Origin: Serratia inhibens
GTDB taxonomy: Bacteria > Pseudomonadota > Gammaproteobacteria > Enterobacterales > Enterobacteriaceae
Assembly (NCBI RefSeq): GCF_003591175.1
Contig: NZ_QYYG01000001.1
Coordinates: forward strand, 1,364,001-1,428,000
Reading direction: 5' to 3'
Length of the DNA: 64,000 nucleotides
A program made the position numbers and the translations under genes. The notes beneath the pieces are model-generated. The model worked only from the letters and a program-made list of their open reading frames with translations. It ran no database searches and was not told the origin of the DNA. Below are positions 18,071 to 27,807 of this stretch, piece by piece; within the stretch, counting starts at the first letter, position 1; the number at the start of each line of letters is the position of its first letter.

Positions 18071-19228
18071 TTAGAAGATAATTTTTTTACTCTCTGAAAA
18101 CTTATCCCATTTATCTTTTATAAACTCTAAAATTTCCATACGATACCGTTCATCGCTGAAACGTAATGCATTAACATGGCAATTCTCAGGCAGAATAGAA
18201 CCTTTTATTTTTTCAAAAAGAAGAATAGCTTCAATAATAGATTTACAATTCTGCTCCGCAAAAAAAAGTCCTGTAGGATTTTCTACTCCATAAGGACGGA
18301 TAGTCTCCAAAATACCACCTTTACCAAACGCAATTACAGGAGTTCCACATGCTTGGACCTCAACTGGAATAATACCAAAATCCTCCTCAGCTGCAAAAAC
18401 AAAAGCCGATGCATTTTGCATATAACCAAGCAAGGTATTATTATCCTGGTACCCTAAAATAGAGATATTCTTTGCAGCCTTGCTCTTAACTCTCCTCATT
18501 TCTGACCCATCACCGATCACAACTAATTTTTTATCAGGCATGTGCGAGAAAGCTTCCACAATGAGATCAATCCGTTTATAAGGAACTAATCTTGATGCAG
18601 TCAGATAAAATTCGTCTTTTTTGGTAACCAATGGGAAAGCATTAACATTAACTGGGGGGTATATTACCTCGGAAGAACGGCCGTAAACCTTTTTAATACG
18701 CCGAGCTATATAGTGCGAATTAGCAATAAAGTAATCTACACCATGAGCAGTACGAACGTCCCATAACCTTAACTTATGCAACATCCATTTAAGACAGATT
18801 GCACTAAGCCCTTTATCCAAGCCAACTTGTTTTAAATATTGATTTTGTAAATCCCAAGCGTATCTCATTGGACTATGCACATAACTAATATGCAGTTGAT
18901 CAGGTCCTGTAAGCACACCTTTTGCTACAGCATGACTGCTGGAAAGCACTAAATCGTAATTAGAAAGGTCTAGTTGCTCAATAGCTAAAGGCATCAATGG
19001 TAAATATTTGGTATAGAACTTACTGACCATTGGTAAATTTTGAATAAATGTTGTTTGGCTGTGTTTGCCTAAAATTTCTTGACGGTCAGAATCGTTGAGA
19101 AAATCAATGACTGCATGGATATCCGAACTTGGGAATAGGGCAACCATTTCCTTCAGAACACGCTCAGCGCCTGCATAAGAAACTAACCAGTCAGTAACAA
19201 TTCCGACACGGCAATCCTCAAGTTTCAT
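18071..19228 (-). CDS. wbaZ: Family 4 glycosyltransferase, WbaZ-like
   Basis: A 385-residue GT-B enzyme. The sequence VGIVTDWLVSYAGAERVLKE, then LPLMPLAIEQLDLSNYDLVL, SSSHAVAKGVLTGPDQLHIS and YVHSPMRYAWDLQNQYLKQV closely match the WbaZ mannosyltransferases of capsule and O-antigen clusters. The C-terminal domain has RLVPYKRIDLIVEAF and AEEDFGIIPVEVQACGTPVI. In known systems WbaZ and WbaP occur together, with WbaZ adding mannose after the first galactose; that linkage is inferred here. It lies 190 bases upstream of wbaP in the same direction, the largest gap within the operon's glycosyltransferase section. Confidence 0.82.
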   Translation of the reverse strand: MKLEDCRVGIVTDWLVSYAGAERVLKEMVALFPSSDIHAVIDFLNDSDRQEILGKHSQTTFIQNLPMVSKFYTKYLPLMPLAIEQLDLSNYDLVLSSSHAVAKGVLTGPDQLHISYVHSPMRYAWDLQNQYLKQVGLDKGLSAICLKWMLHKLRLWDVRTAHGVDYFIANSHYIARRIKKVYGRSSEVIYPPVNVNAFPLVTKKDEFYLTASRLVPYKRIDLIVEAFSHMPDKKLVVIGDGSEMRRVKSKAAKNISILGYQDNNTLLGYMQNASAFVFAAEEDFGIIPVEVQACGTPVIAFGKGGILETIRPYGVENPTGLFFAEQNCKSIIEAILLFEKIKGSILPENCHVNALRFSDERYRMEILEFIKDKWDKFSESKKIIF

Positions 19229-19267
19229 TAGTCATTCTCAATTTCCCGTAGGTATTTAGCTTCATAA

Positions 19268-20428
19268 TTATTTATTTACGAAAGAAAAACGTCCTCTATT
19301 ACTAATAACATAATAATAGGTAAGAATAATAAAACTATCAACTGTAAAGAATGTGACTGTTGATGTAAAACAAACTAAAATCGCTGCGTCATAGCTATCT
19401 AGTCCTAAAAACACCAAAAAGAAAATAATAGCAATAAGTCCCACAATTCCCAAGTCAAGGACTATCCCAGCTAAACCAACATTTGGCTTAAATCCGAAAC
19501 CATTCAAGAAATCCACGATCGGTTGATAACTATTGAAACAAGTATAATCTACATCACAGCCATAGATGAAGTTAGGGATTTCCATATCAAGCATTAAATA
19601 TGGAGCTGAAAATCGATGCGCGATGGATTCATATTCATAGAAGTACGATGGCACCCCGACATTTAAATATTGAGCAACAACAACACATAATACAACAAAG
19701 CATATGATACTCAAAATAACAGGAATCTTTGCCATCAACTTTCGAATCGGATATAAGACGAAAAATATGACAAGAAAGATGGATGCTTTGGACAGGCTAA
19801 ACAGATAGGAAAGGGAAAAAACTATATATTCATATTTATTAATTTTATGGTCTCTAATCCTGATCATGAACGATATGATTAAAAGTGAAACAAAAAAACC
19901 AGCCTCTCGAGAGAGCCCAGACATTCTCGGCAGGAAGAAAACCTCATATTGGTTAGTAAATGTTTTAGTAGCGTACTCCCCCCAAACAAAAATAGAAATT
20001 GCTTTAGGGCCGATCATTGCAGAATAATTTTGACCAAACTGATAAACAATAAATTGTAGAATACACCATCCTGCTGAAATTAGCATACATGCATATATTT
20101 TATCTAAGATAGCACTACTTAATGTAACAATATAAGTAACACCAAGAATTAGAACAAATGATTTTACAGCGAGATCTATTCGCCCGAAGAGGATACAAAG
20201 AGATAACCACGAAAAAAGGCATATGCTGATTTTTAAGTTAATTACCTTAAGTTTTGATAAAAACTGTATATCAAGGAAAACCAACGGTATCCATAAGTAT
20301 AAAGTCATCGAATTGACATATGGGTTGAATGGTGTCGCGATAAAGAAGAATGCAATAGCCCATCGTAAGATAGAAAGAAAGACACCAGTTCTTTCTTTCT
20401 CTTCGACTATCTCCAGAGCTTGAGTCAT
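19268..20428 (-). CDS. wzy: Wzy-type repeat-unit polymerase
   Basis: A 386-residue integral membrane protein with about ten or more predicted helices and little sequence conservation, as usual for Wzy. A longer hydrophilic periplasmic loop (about residues 265-315, HRFSAPYLMLDMEIPNFIYG onward) and the motif RMSGLSREAGFF before a helix pair resemble O-antigen polymerases of the EpsG/Wzy kind. It would join undecaprenyl-linked repeat units at the periplasmic face. It lies between two GT4 genes within the wza operon. An alternative is a Wzx flippase, but the topology and the SREAGF motif fit Wzy better. Confidence 0.75.
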   Translation of the reverse strand: MTQALEIVEEKERTGVFLSILRWAIAFFFIATPFNPYVNSMTLYLWIPLVFLDIQFLSKLKVINLKISICLFSWLSLCILFGRIDLAVKSFVLILGVTYIVTLSSAILDKIYACMLISAGWCILQFIVYQFGQNYSAMIGPKAISIFVWGEYATKTFTNQYEVFFLPRMSGLSREAGFFVSLLIISFMIRIRDHKINKYEYIVFSLSYLFSLSKASIFLVIFFVLYPIRKLMAKIPVILSIICFVVLCVVVAQYLNVGVPSYFYEYESIAHRFSAPYLMLDMEIPNFIYGCDVDYTCFNSYQPIVDFLNGFGFKPNVGLAGIVLDLGIVGLIAIIFFLVFLGLDSYDAAILVCFTSTVTFFTVDSFIILTYYYVISNRGRFSFVNK

Positions 20429-20577
20429 ATTATAGTGCCTTTTCTAATCTCGTTATGTTGACTATTACAATTATAAAGTGCCATTTAATGTCTGCCGAAA
20501 AAATAACTCAATGAAAATTAATATTCACCCGTACTTTATTACTTCATTAATAAAAATATGTTTGCGGATAAGATACT

Positions 20578-21717
20578 TTAAGAGTTATACACTTCAAAAT
20601 ACTCTTTTGCTATTTTTTTTGGGCTAAACATTCCAATCGTATCGCTATCAACAGACTTAATTTCTAGTTTATCTAATTCCACTAGAACATTATCATCAAT
20701 AACATGAATATTGGGCAATAATAGGGCTAATTCTGCAATCCCCCCTACCGCATTAGTTAGCACCATTTTTTCTGCAAATACACTTTCAACAACAACTCTG
20801 CCAAAAGGTTCACGCCACTTTACCGGTAATACGACAACATCCACTGAAGAGAAGAAAGTATCTAAAGATATAAATCCAAGAAGTTCAACAGAACAGTTTT
20901 CCGCTAAAACCTTCAATTCCTGGCTATCACCACCACTATTAAAACGACCAGCTGCAACTGCTTTTATATCTGAGTTGTTTTTTTTAAGTTTTTTTACATA
21001 ATGACAAAAATCATCGAAGCCTTTATCCCTGGTAAGACGGCCGATAAACCCAACGCGCCAAGAAGGCGATTCTTTTTTTTCAAATTTAATGCTATCGACC
21101 GAGTTATAAATGTATTTTTTTCTGGCCTTTGCAAAAAATCCATTTTCAACATGAAAGTCTTTTATAAATTCACTTATTCCGACATAAACATCAACATGCT
21201 TACTTTTTACTTTCTTAAGAAAGGACCAAAACTTCACAACAGGTTTATTGACTGAAAGGTCTCCATTTCCTTCGTACATTGTCGAGTTAGGATGAAAAAG
21301 GTAATAATCGCGGCTTGTATGGATCAGTTTTATATTTTTTCTTTTTATGACTTCCCAAATTGCCACTGAAAAGCCAGCAATATTATTTGTGTGGACCAAA
21401 TCAGGCTTGAAATTATCCAGTTCATTAGCTACACTACGCGCCATTAAAGGATTGTAATTATCGATAATATGCCAAAATAATTTCTTTATTTTTGATTGTT
21501 GCTTGCCATCGAATGGCCAATACAAATTCTTCAATGGAAGGTAAACAACGGTAACATTATTTATTGTTGAGACCTTTCTTGCTTTTTCATCATGCAAGGT
21601 TAATACAGTTACAGTATTCCCTTTTTTTTCTAATTCTTCTGCAAGTAACTGAACCGATACTTCTGCTCCACCAATTTTGAATGGTGAATAAATGGTGTTG
21701 ATCATCATGATATTCAT
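20578..21717 (-). CDS. Family 4 glycosyltransferase
   Basis: A 379-residue GT-B enzyme. The N-terminal NTIYSPFKIGGAEVSVQLLAEE carries the GGAEVSV loop, with PDLVHTNNIAGFSVAIWEVI near residue 108. The C-terminal domain has VGFIGRLTRDKGFDDFCHYV and the acidic donor site LPVKWREPFGRVVVESVFAE. The ATG at 21717 is chosen over an in-frame TTG at 21732. It is the first sugar transferase after wzc, 150 bases downstream. Specificity cannot be read from sequence. Confidence 0.85.
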   Translation of the reverse strand: MNIMMINTIYSPFKIGGAEVSVQLLAEELEKKGNTVTVLTLHDEKARKVSTINNVTVVYLPLKNLYWPFDGKQQSKIKKLFWHIIDNYNPLMARSVANELDNFKPDLVHTNNIAGFSVAIWEVIKRKNIKLIHTSRDYYLFHPNSTMYEGNGDLSVNKPVVKFWSFLKKVKSKHVDVYVGISEFIKDFHVENGFFAKARKKYIYNSVDSIKFEKKESPSWRVGFIGRLTRDKGFDDFCHYVKKLKKNNSDIKAVAAGRFNSGGDSQELKVLAENCSVELLGFISLDTFFSSVDVVVLPVKWREPFGRVVVESVFAEKMVLTNAVGGIAELALLLPNIHVIDDNVLVELDKLEIKSVDSDTIGMFSPKKIAKEYFEVYNS

Positions 21718-21867
21718 TTTATTTTCCACCAATTTTCATGAGGACACATCTCTATAAAAAAGTCTATAAGCATTTAATCGCAGCAATAAAAACATCTTGA
21801 GATATACTAAAAAATCATCAGCCAACTACCTAGAAAGCGCAATTGGCCGATGAATTAAAAATAAAAA

Positions 21868-24042
21868 TTATGCTTTCTCTGTAGAGCGATATTCATATTG
21901 ATAGTAGCCATAACCACCATAATAGCTACTCGCCCTTTTTTCTACCGCGTTAAGAATAATCCCTTTGATATCCACACCATTTTGCTCAAATCGGCGAATA
22001 CTAACTTCAATTTCTTTCACCGTATTCATACCGAAACGAGCTATCATCAATGCTGTTCCCGCATGATTGCCAATAATAGCTGCATCTGTTACGGCCAATA
22101 CCGGAGGTGTATCTATAAGTACCAGGTCATAGTTCTTACTTGCCCAATCAATCAACTCTCCAAAACGAGAACTCATCAACAACTCCGATGGGTTTGGCGG
22201 GATTTGTCCACGCGGAATAAAATCCATATCTGGTATAGATGTCTTTCTGATAGCCTTCTCTAACTGAGTTTGCATAGACAAGATATCTGACAAACCATTT
22301 TCCCACCCGGTCCCCAACAGTTTATGCGAATAACCTTTACGCATATCGGCATCGATAATCAGAACTTTTTTATTCGACTGTGCAATGACTACAGCAAGGT
22401 TAGTGCTGACAAACGTTTTACCAATATTAGGACTTGCACCAGATATCATCAAAACATTGTTTTTGGCTTCAAGCATTGCAAAATGTAAACTGGTACGCAA
22501 ACTACGTACAGCCTCGATAGCAAGGTCGGTTGGGTTACTGGTCGCCAAAAGTGAAATTGAATCGGTGTTAGACTTCCTTTTAGTACGGAGGATGCTTTCC
22601 CGATCGATTTTCTGCTGCCACTCCGAAAGCGGAATGCTCGCATAAACATTGATCCCTTGTTGTTCTAACTCATCAGGTGTTTCAATACCTTTATGCATCA
22701 TGGTTTTCACCAAGACAACTGTCACCGAAATCATTCCACCCAGAATAGTTGCCAATAAAATAACAAGCATCTTTCTTGGTTTCACCGGGTTAGGCTGTGT
22801 AATTGCCGGATCAATAATGCGGACATTTCCTACGGTACTGGCCTTGGTAATACTAAGCTCTTGCTGTTTATTGAGCAATTGCATATATATTTCTTTGCCC
22901 GCATCCACATCACGCGTCAACCTGATTATTTCCTGCTGAGTTTTCGGCATTGCACTGACACGTTTATTTAGTTTGTTTTTTTCTTGATCAAGAGTATTTC
23001 TTTTCTCTAGCAACGCGCGATATGCCGGATGTTCTTTTGTATACAGTTTTGATATTTCCGCCTCTCGGAAAGTTAACTCATTGAGCTGAGTTTCCGTAGC
23101 TACCATTGTGTCTAAAACTGATTTAGCCTCCAAAGAAAGATCAACCGAATCATTTTGCTGACGGAACAAATTCAGTTTATTTTCAGCTTCATCCAATGAC
23201 GAACGCACGCTTGGTAGTTGTTCTTTTAAGAACATTAAACTTTTAGCTGCTTCTTCAGACTTTCTTTCCACATTTTGCAATAAATAATTATTACTAATGC
23301 TGTCTAGCGTTTTACGCACTAACTTAGGATCTTCACCAGCATAACTAAGATTCAACACACCGCTGTCTTTACCTTTATCAACAACTGCTAAATTCTTCAG
23401 TAATTGATTGATTGCATTGAGGAAAGGTCTTTTCGTTAACGTAAATTCAGTTCCCGGCTCACCTTTAAAATCACTGACTAACAATGTTACACCATTGCCT
23501 GTAGCTAAAACTCCGACCTGGCCTTTAAGAATTTCCTTACCGTCATAACTCAAAGTATAGTTATTTTTATCAAGTACAGTTAATAATAGTGAGTTTCCTT
23601 GTAAATAATCAGGAACATTAAATCGCGACAATGCAAGTTCTGCAGGAGTATCTCCATTTAATCGGGCCCAACCTTTGCCAAATATTGGAAAATAGTTCTG
23701 CTCAACCACACTGTCTAAATTAAGCTCCTGAACAGTTTTTCCAGTCACCATACGTGATTGTATTAATTCTATTTCTGCTGTCGATCCGGTATCACCAGCA
23801 GAGAACGTTTCAGATAAATTAGATAGGATCGAGCTCCCCGTATTCTTTTCAACTTGAACTAATGCATCTGATTCATAAATCGGCGTTGAGAATAAAGAAT
23901 ACACGATGCCAATCACAGCAAATAGAGTAGTTATACCTATCAGCAACCAGCGATGATCGACAAGTGAACCTAATAAATGACCGATATCTATATCATCATT
24001 TTTACTGCTAATTGCAGTAGTGTTTTTCCTATTTTCAATCAT
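21868..24042 (-). CDS. wzc: Tyrosine autokinase / polysaccharide co-polymerase Wzc
   Basis: A 724-residue inner-membrane kinase that controls polymer length and export with Wza. It shows an N-terminal Wzz domain between two membrane helices (about residues 33-53 and 435-455, the second before the conserved PNPVKPRK region), a long periplasmic coiled coil, and a cytoplasmic BY-kinase domain with Walker A GASPNIGKTFVSTNLA (about 540), Walker A' LIIDADMRKG and Walker B LVLIDTPP. The C-terminal tail YYGGYGYYQYEY is the tyrosine cluster that is phosphorylated and reset by Wzb. The ATG at 24042 (GAG six bases upstream) is favoured over 24048. It starts just after the wzb stop. Confidence 0.94.
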   Translation of the reverse strand: MIENRKNTTAISSKNDDIDIGHLLGSLVDHRWLLIGITTLFAVIGIVYSLFSTPIYESDALVQVEKNTGSSILSNLSETFSAGDTGSTAEIELIQSRMVTGKTVQELNLDSVVEQNYFPIFGKGWARLNGDTPAELALSRFNVPDYLQGNSLLLTVLDKNNYTLSYDGKEILKGQVGVLATGNGVTLLVSDFKGEPGTEFTLTKRPFLNAINQLLKNLAVVDKGKDSGVLNLSYAGEDPKLVRKTLDSISNNYLLQNVERKSEEAAKSLMFLKEQLPSVRSSLDEAENKLNLFRQQNDSVDLSLEAKSVLDTMVATETQLNELTFREAEISKLYTKEHPAYRALLEKRNTLDQEKNKLNKRVSAMPKTQQEIIRLTRDVDAGKEIYMQLLNKQQELSITKASTVGNVRIIDPAITQPNPVKPRKMLVILLATILGGMISVTVVLVKTMMHKGIETPDELEQQGINVYASIPLSEWQQKIDRESILRTKRKSNTDSISLLATSNPTDLAIEAVRSLRTSLHFAMLEAKNNVLMISGASPNIGKTFVSTNLAVVIAQSNKKVLIIDADMRKGYSHKLLGTGWENGLSDILSMQTQLEKAIRKTSIPDMDFIPRGQIPPNPSELLMSSRFGELIDWASKNYDLVLIDTPPVLAVTDAAIIGNHAGTALMIARFGMNTVKEIEVSIRRFEQNGVDIKGIILNAVEKRASSYYGGYGYYQYEYRSTEKA

Positions 24043-24053
24043 TGTCATCTCTA

Positions 24054-24488
24054 TTAACGGTTTAGCGCTTGTGACCACTTCTGAGCAGACTCAGCAAGTA
24101 ATTTGTATACGAACTCGAATGACTCTTGGCTTTTCCTATAGGGATCAGGTACATCTTGCTGATTGAGCCAATGAGCAAAAAGCATTGTTTTTCCTCTTAC
24201 TTCTGGAGCGAGTTGGCAAACAGCATCAATATGACCTTTCTCCATCACTAGTATGAGTGAGTACTCGCGACACATTGCCTTTGTAAGTTGTTTTGCAACA
24301 TGCCCTTGTAAAGATAATGAATGAATACTCGCAACGCGTTGCGCCATTTCATCAGCGGCGTTACCGACAAGCGCACCGATGCCAGCAGAGTCTATTCTCT
24401 TATTGGGAATATAGTGTTTCAATAGCCGTTCTCCCGTAGGGGAACGGCAAATATTTCCAACGCAAACAACCAATATTGAGTCAAACAT
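24054..24488 (-). CDS. wzb: Low-molecular-weight protein tyrosine phosphatase Wzb
   Basis: A 144-residue cytoplasmic phosphatase that dephosphorylates Wzc. The catalytic P-loop VCVGNICRSPTGE (cysteine about residue 9, arginine and serine following) is at the N-terminus, and the general-acid motif VPDPYRKS lies near residue 115. Length and motif spacing match Wzb/Etp. It sits 9 bases after wza and a few bases before wzc, the universal wza-wzb-wzc order of group 1 capsule and colanic-acid operons. Confidence 0.95.
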   Translation of the reverse strand: MFDSILVVCVGNICRSPTGERLLKHYIPNKRIDSAGIGALVGNAADEMAQRVASIHSLSLQGHVAKQLTKAMCREYSLILVMEKGHIDAVCQLAPEVRGKTMLFAHWLNQQDVPDPYRKSQESFEFVYKLLAESAQKWSQALNR

Positions 24489-24497
24489 TGTTTATTC

Positions 24498-25634
24498 CTA
24501 CGGCCAATTACGAATTCGCAATGTACCTTCACTGAGGTCATTAAAACTGGAAATAGTCGGCGCTAACTGACTAATCAAACGGTTCCAACGGGCTATCGGT
24601 GCAGCGGTAACATAAACGATATCATATGGTTGCAAGTGGAACTCAGCTCCCATAACCATTGCTGTTGCATCCGCCATGTTCAATTGGTAAATATTCGCGA
24701 GTTTGTTTCCTTCGGTGCCGTGTAGTGGACGGATAACAAACACACCTGTTGCATCTGCAGAGGACTGGCTGATACCTTCTGAGTTTCCTAAGGCTTCCGT
24801 CAACGTCATACCGCTTCTGTCCATTTTCAGCGTTGCCGGCGTTTTAACTTCACCCATGACGAATACTTTTAAATCATCATTACGGGGAACGTATAGAATG
24901 TCACCAGGATAAAGAAGATGGTTTTGCGTCAGATCGCCTTTCTGCATTAAAGCCTGCAAAGAAATTCGCTGCTCTTTACCATTATGAGTTAATACCACAT
25001 TTCGCCAATCCGCATTCTCGGCCAAACCGCCAGCTGCGTTGATAGCATCCATCACTGTCAATGGCACATTAGTAATGGCTTGCTGCCCAGATTTAGAAAC
25101 CTCCCCAGTGATATAGGTCTTTTGAGAGCGAAACGCTGCAATACTGACATCAACTTGAGGGCTTTCAATGTATTGGGCTAGACGGGATGATATTTCATTC
25201 CTAACTTGGGCAACTGTTTTACCGGCGACCTTTACCTTGCCAATATAAGGATAGAATATAGTGCCATCAGAATTTACCCAGTTACCGGTATCACTTGCGC
25301 TGCGGTATTGACCAGCAGGAGTAGTTAACTCTGGATGATCCCACACGGTGACCATCAAAACATCACCTACACCAATGCGGTACTCATAATTTTGCAACTC
25401 GCGTTCTAATGCACTATTGGATTGGGCCACTACAGCCTTTGGTCGCATTTTATCTATCAAGCCAGGCGTCATTGGATAAACGTTCACCAGCTTATCGATA
25501 TCAAAATCACTATCCTGTTGTTTGACAACATCTTTACCGCTGGTTGAAAGATGGGTGCCGGGGATGATTGTGCAACCACTAATCACACTGAGCGATACCA
25601 TGAGAGGTATCAGTTTCCATTGTTTTTTTGCCAT
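24498..25634 (-). CDS. wza: Outer-membrane polysaccharide export lipoprotein Wza
   Basis: A 378-residue lipoprotein that forms the octameric channel for capsule export. It has a signal peptide with lipobox SGC ([13 protein letters not shown]; the cysteine near residue 21 is the lipidation site), the PES domain beginning [20 protein letters not shown], two SLBB-type domains ([20 protein letters not shown] and [20 protein letters not shown]), and a C-terminal amphipathic helix [19 protein letters not shown] that spans the outer membrane. Length equals that of E. coli Wza (379). It opens the wza-wzb-wzc set, with a 325-base leader after galF. Confidence 0.95.
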   Translation of the reverse strand: MAKKQWKLIPLMVSLSVISGCTIIPGTHLSTSGKDVVKQQDSDFDIDKLVNVYPMTPGLIDKMRPKAVVAQSNSALERELQNYEYRIGVGDVLMVTVWDHPELTTPAGQYRSASDTGNWVNSDGTIFYPYIGKVKVAGKTVAQVRNEISSRLAQYIESPQVDVSIAAFRSQKTYITGEVSKSGQQAITNVPLTVMDAINAAGGLAENADWRNVVLTHNGKEQRISLQALMQKGDLTQNHLLYPGDILYVPRNDDLKVFVMGEVKTPATLKMDRSGMTLTEALGNSEGISQSSADATGVFVIRPLHGTEGNKLANIYQLNMADATAMVMGAEFHLQPYDIVYVTAAPIARWNRLISQLAPTISSFNDLSEGTLRIRNWP

Positions 25635-25959
25635 CGAATTATCATCACTTTCAAAGTAAAAATGTTTGCAGTGCTAAGTCCCCGGCCAACCGTGGCGCTT
25701 GCTGCGGCACTCAGCAAAATGGATGTTGGGTAAATCTTGAGTTTATACATATCAAGTAAGAAACGCATTCATTGAGCGGGCGTTGAAGTCGGACTTGCTA
25801 TGATAAAGAAAAGGTTGCCTGCATTATGGCATGATTGTACTGCTAGAGAGTATGATTCTCTATGTGCACTTTTGCCAATATGAATGAGCTAGCCAACTTT
25901 TCGTTTGACTAACTCATCGTTCTAAAGGCAAGTATAACCAATTATGATTTTTTCAACGA
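25635..25959. other. 325-base gap between galF and wza
   Basis: No gene is seen. The interval is AT-rich and contains one marked hairpin (25884-25917). It may be the untranslated leader of wza within the operon or hold an internal promoter; I could not choose a promoter with confidence. Confidence 0.4.
25884..25917 (-). repeat. 13-bp stem hairpin in the wza leader
   Basis: On the minus strand ATGAGTTAGTCAA and TTGGCTAGCTCAT can pair over 13 positions, two of them G-U in RNA, around an 8-base loop. No T tract follows, so it is not a simple terminator. The G-U pairs form only in the leftward RNA, which suggests a role in the operon transcript. Confidence 0.45.
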
Positions 25960-26853
25960 CTAAAACGGCAACTGCTCTGCCCACTCACGGAATGCCTTCC
26001 CTTGGGTAGGATGCCGTAAACCATAAGTTACAAATGCCCGCAGATAGCCCATTTTTTCTCCGCAGTTGAAGGATTCGCCTACCAATTCCATTGCTTCTAC
26101 AGGTCTACTTTTCAGCAACTCCGCAATGGCATCTGTCAATTGAATGCGGCCCCAAGCGCCGGGTTCGGTCTTTTCCAACAACGGCCAGATATCGGCAGAC
26201 AAGACATAGCGCCCTACCGCCGAATAATTGGATTTAAACTGAACGTCACGACCCGGTTTTTCGATAATCGAGGTCATGTGGGAACTTTCACCAGGTTGCA
26301 AACTGTTGGTCTCGCATTCAACGACCGAGTAATCGTGCAACACATGTTCATCAGCGGCTTGAACCAGTACCTGGCTCAACCCAGACTGTTCGAAGCGAGC
26401 AATCATGTGCGGAAGGTTATCTTTTTTCAGATCGGCCTTTGCGTCGTCAAGCAGCACGTCCGGCAGCAACACGACAAATGGTGAGTCGCCTACCAAAGGT
26501 TTAGCGCACAATACCGCATGGCCCAAGCCTTTAGGTTGACCTTGGCGGATGTGCATCAGCGTCACGCCTTTAGGCGTAATCGACTGCACCTCATCCAGTA
26601 GTTGGCGCTTTACACGTGCCTCAAGCATCGCCTCCAGCTCGAAAGAGGTGTCGAAATGGTTTTCGATCGCGTTCTTGGAAGAATGAGTCACCAAGATTAT
26701 TTCTTTGATACCAGCAGCAACGCACTCATTGACAATGTATTGAATCAACGGCTTATCAACGATCGGCAACATTTCCTTTGGAATCGCCTTGGTTGCCGGC
26801 AGCATTCGCATACCCAGGCCTGCAACAGGAATGACAGCTTTCAACTTGGTCAT
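25960..26853 (-). CDS. galF: GalF, UTP-glucose-1-phosphate uridylyltransferase-like protein
   Basis: A 297-residue GalU paralogue, the exact length of E. coli GalF. It keeps the nucleotidyltransferase fold ([47 protein letters not shown]), but at the nucleotide loop it has GLGMRM where GalU has GLGTRM, and later [14 protein letters not shown] where GalU has [13 protein letters not shown]. These replacements are typical of GalF, which is weakly active or modulates GalU and UDP-glucose level. The ATG at 26853 has GAGGATT upstream; the open frame extends further without a good start. It lies 45 bases after galU. Confidence 0.92.
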   Translation of the reverse strand: MTKLKAVIPVAGLGMRMLPATKAIPKEMLPIVDKPLIQYIVNECVAAGIKEIILVTHSSKNAIENHFDTSFELEAMLEARVKRQLLDEVQSITPKGVTLMHIRQGQPKGLGHAVLCAKPLVGDSPFVVLLPDVLLDDAKADLKKDNLPHMIARFEQSGLSQVLVQAADEHVLHDYSVVECETNSLQPGESSHMTSIIEKPGRDVQFKSNYSAVGRYVLSADIWPLLEKTEPGAWGRIQLTDAIAELLKSRPVEAMELVGESFNCGEKMGYLRAFVTYGLRHPTQGKAFREWAEQLPF

Positions 26854-26898
26854 GGTAATCCTCTTTTCAATATTGTGATCGCGTTTAAGCCGCAAAAC

Positions 26899-27807
26899 TT
26901 ATTTACTGTTCAATGTTTGCTTCAGCCATTGGGTAAAATCTTCACCTTCTGAAGCATGACGCAGGCCATACTGTACGAATGCCTTCATATAGCCCAATTT
27001 ATCGCCACAGTCATGCGACTTGCCGCTCATATGGAAAGCTTCTACGGTCTCTTGCCCCATAAGGGCTGCGATGGCATCGGTAAGCTGAATTTCATCACCG
27101 GCACCCGGCAAGGTTTTTTCCAGCAAAGGCCAGATATCAGCAGACAGCACATAACGACCTACCACTGCCAGATTGGAAGGCGCTTCCTCTCTTGTCGGCT
27201 TTTCGACCACAGCAGTCATTGGTGTGCTTTCACCTGCTGCCAGCGCAGCACCGCCACAATCTACAACGCCGTATTTCGAAACGTCCTGTTCCGGTACCGG
27301 TTCCACCATGATCTGGCTGAAGCCGGTATCAGCAAAACGCTGAATCATTTTGGCCAGGTTCTCTTTACGCAGATCTGCCGTAGAGTCATCCAGCAATACG
27401 TCCGGCAATAACACGATAAAAGGCTCGTCACCGACCATCGGCTTAGCGCACAATACTGCATGCCCCAGACCTTTCGCCTGCCCCTGACGGACTTGCATGA
27501 CTGTCACATCCGCCGGGCAGATGGTCTGCACTTCTTCCAACAACTGGCGCTTAACGCGCGATTCCAAAACGGCTTCGAGTTCAAAGGAGGTATCGAAGTG
27601 ATTCTCAATCGCATTTTTGGAGGAATGAGTCACCAGAACAATATCTTTTATCCCCGCAGCAACACATTCGTTAACGATGTATTGAATCAGTGGTTTATCG
27701 ACCACAGGCAGCATTTCTTTAGGGATTGCTTTTGTTGCCGGCAACATACGGGTTCCCAGGCCAGCTACGGGAATCACAGCCTTCAGTCTCTTTTGCATGT
27801 TTTTCAT
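26899..27807 (-). CDS. galU: UTP-glucose-1-phosphate uridylyltransferase GalU
   Basis: Makes UDP-glucose from UTP and glucose-1-phosphate in the cytoplasm, feeding capsule, LPS core and osmoprotectant synthesis. The active-site loop [19 protein letters not shown], the substrate motifs LPDVLLDD and [20 protein letters not shown], and [13 protein letters not shown] are all intact, unlike in the adjacent GalF. About 300 residues. Starts at 27807 (MKNMQKR) and 27798 (MQKR) are both possible; the second has GGA at better spacing. In E. coli galU lies elsewhere; here it is the first gene after a JUMPstart/ops element, so RfaH may control it. Confidence 0.93.
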   Translation of the reverse strand: MKNMQKRLKAVIPVAGLGTRMLPATKAIPKEMLPVVDKPLIQYIVNECVAAGIKDIVLVTHSSKNAIENHFDTSFELEAVLESRVKRQLLEEVQTICPADVTVMQVRQGQAKGLGHAVLCAKPMVGDEPFIVLLPDVLLDDSTADLRKENLAKMIQRFADTGFSQIMVEPVPEQDVSKYGVVDCGGAALAAGESTPMTAVVEKPTREEAPSNLAVVGRYVLSADIWPLLEKTLPGAGDEIQLTDAIAALMGQETVEAFHMSGKSHDCGDKLGYMKAFVQYGLRHASEGEDFTQWLKQTLNSK

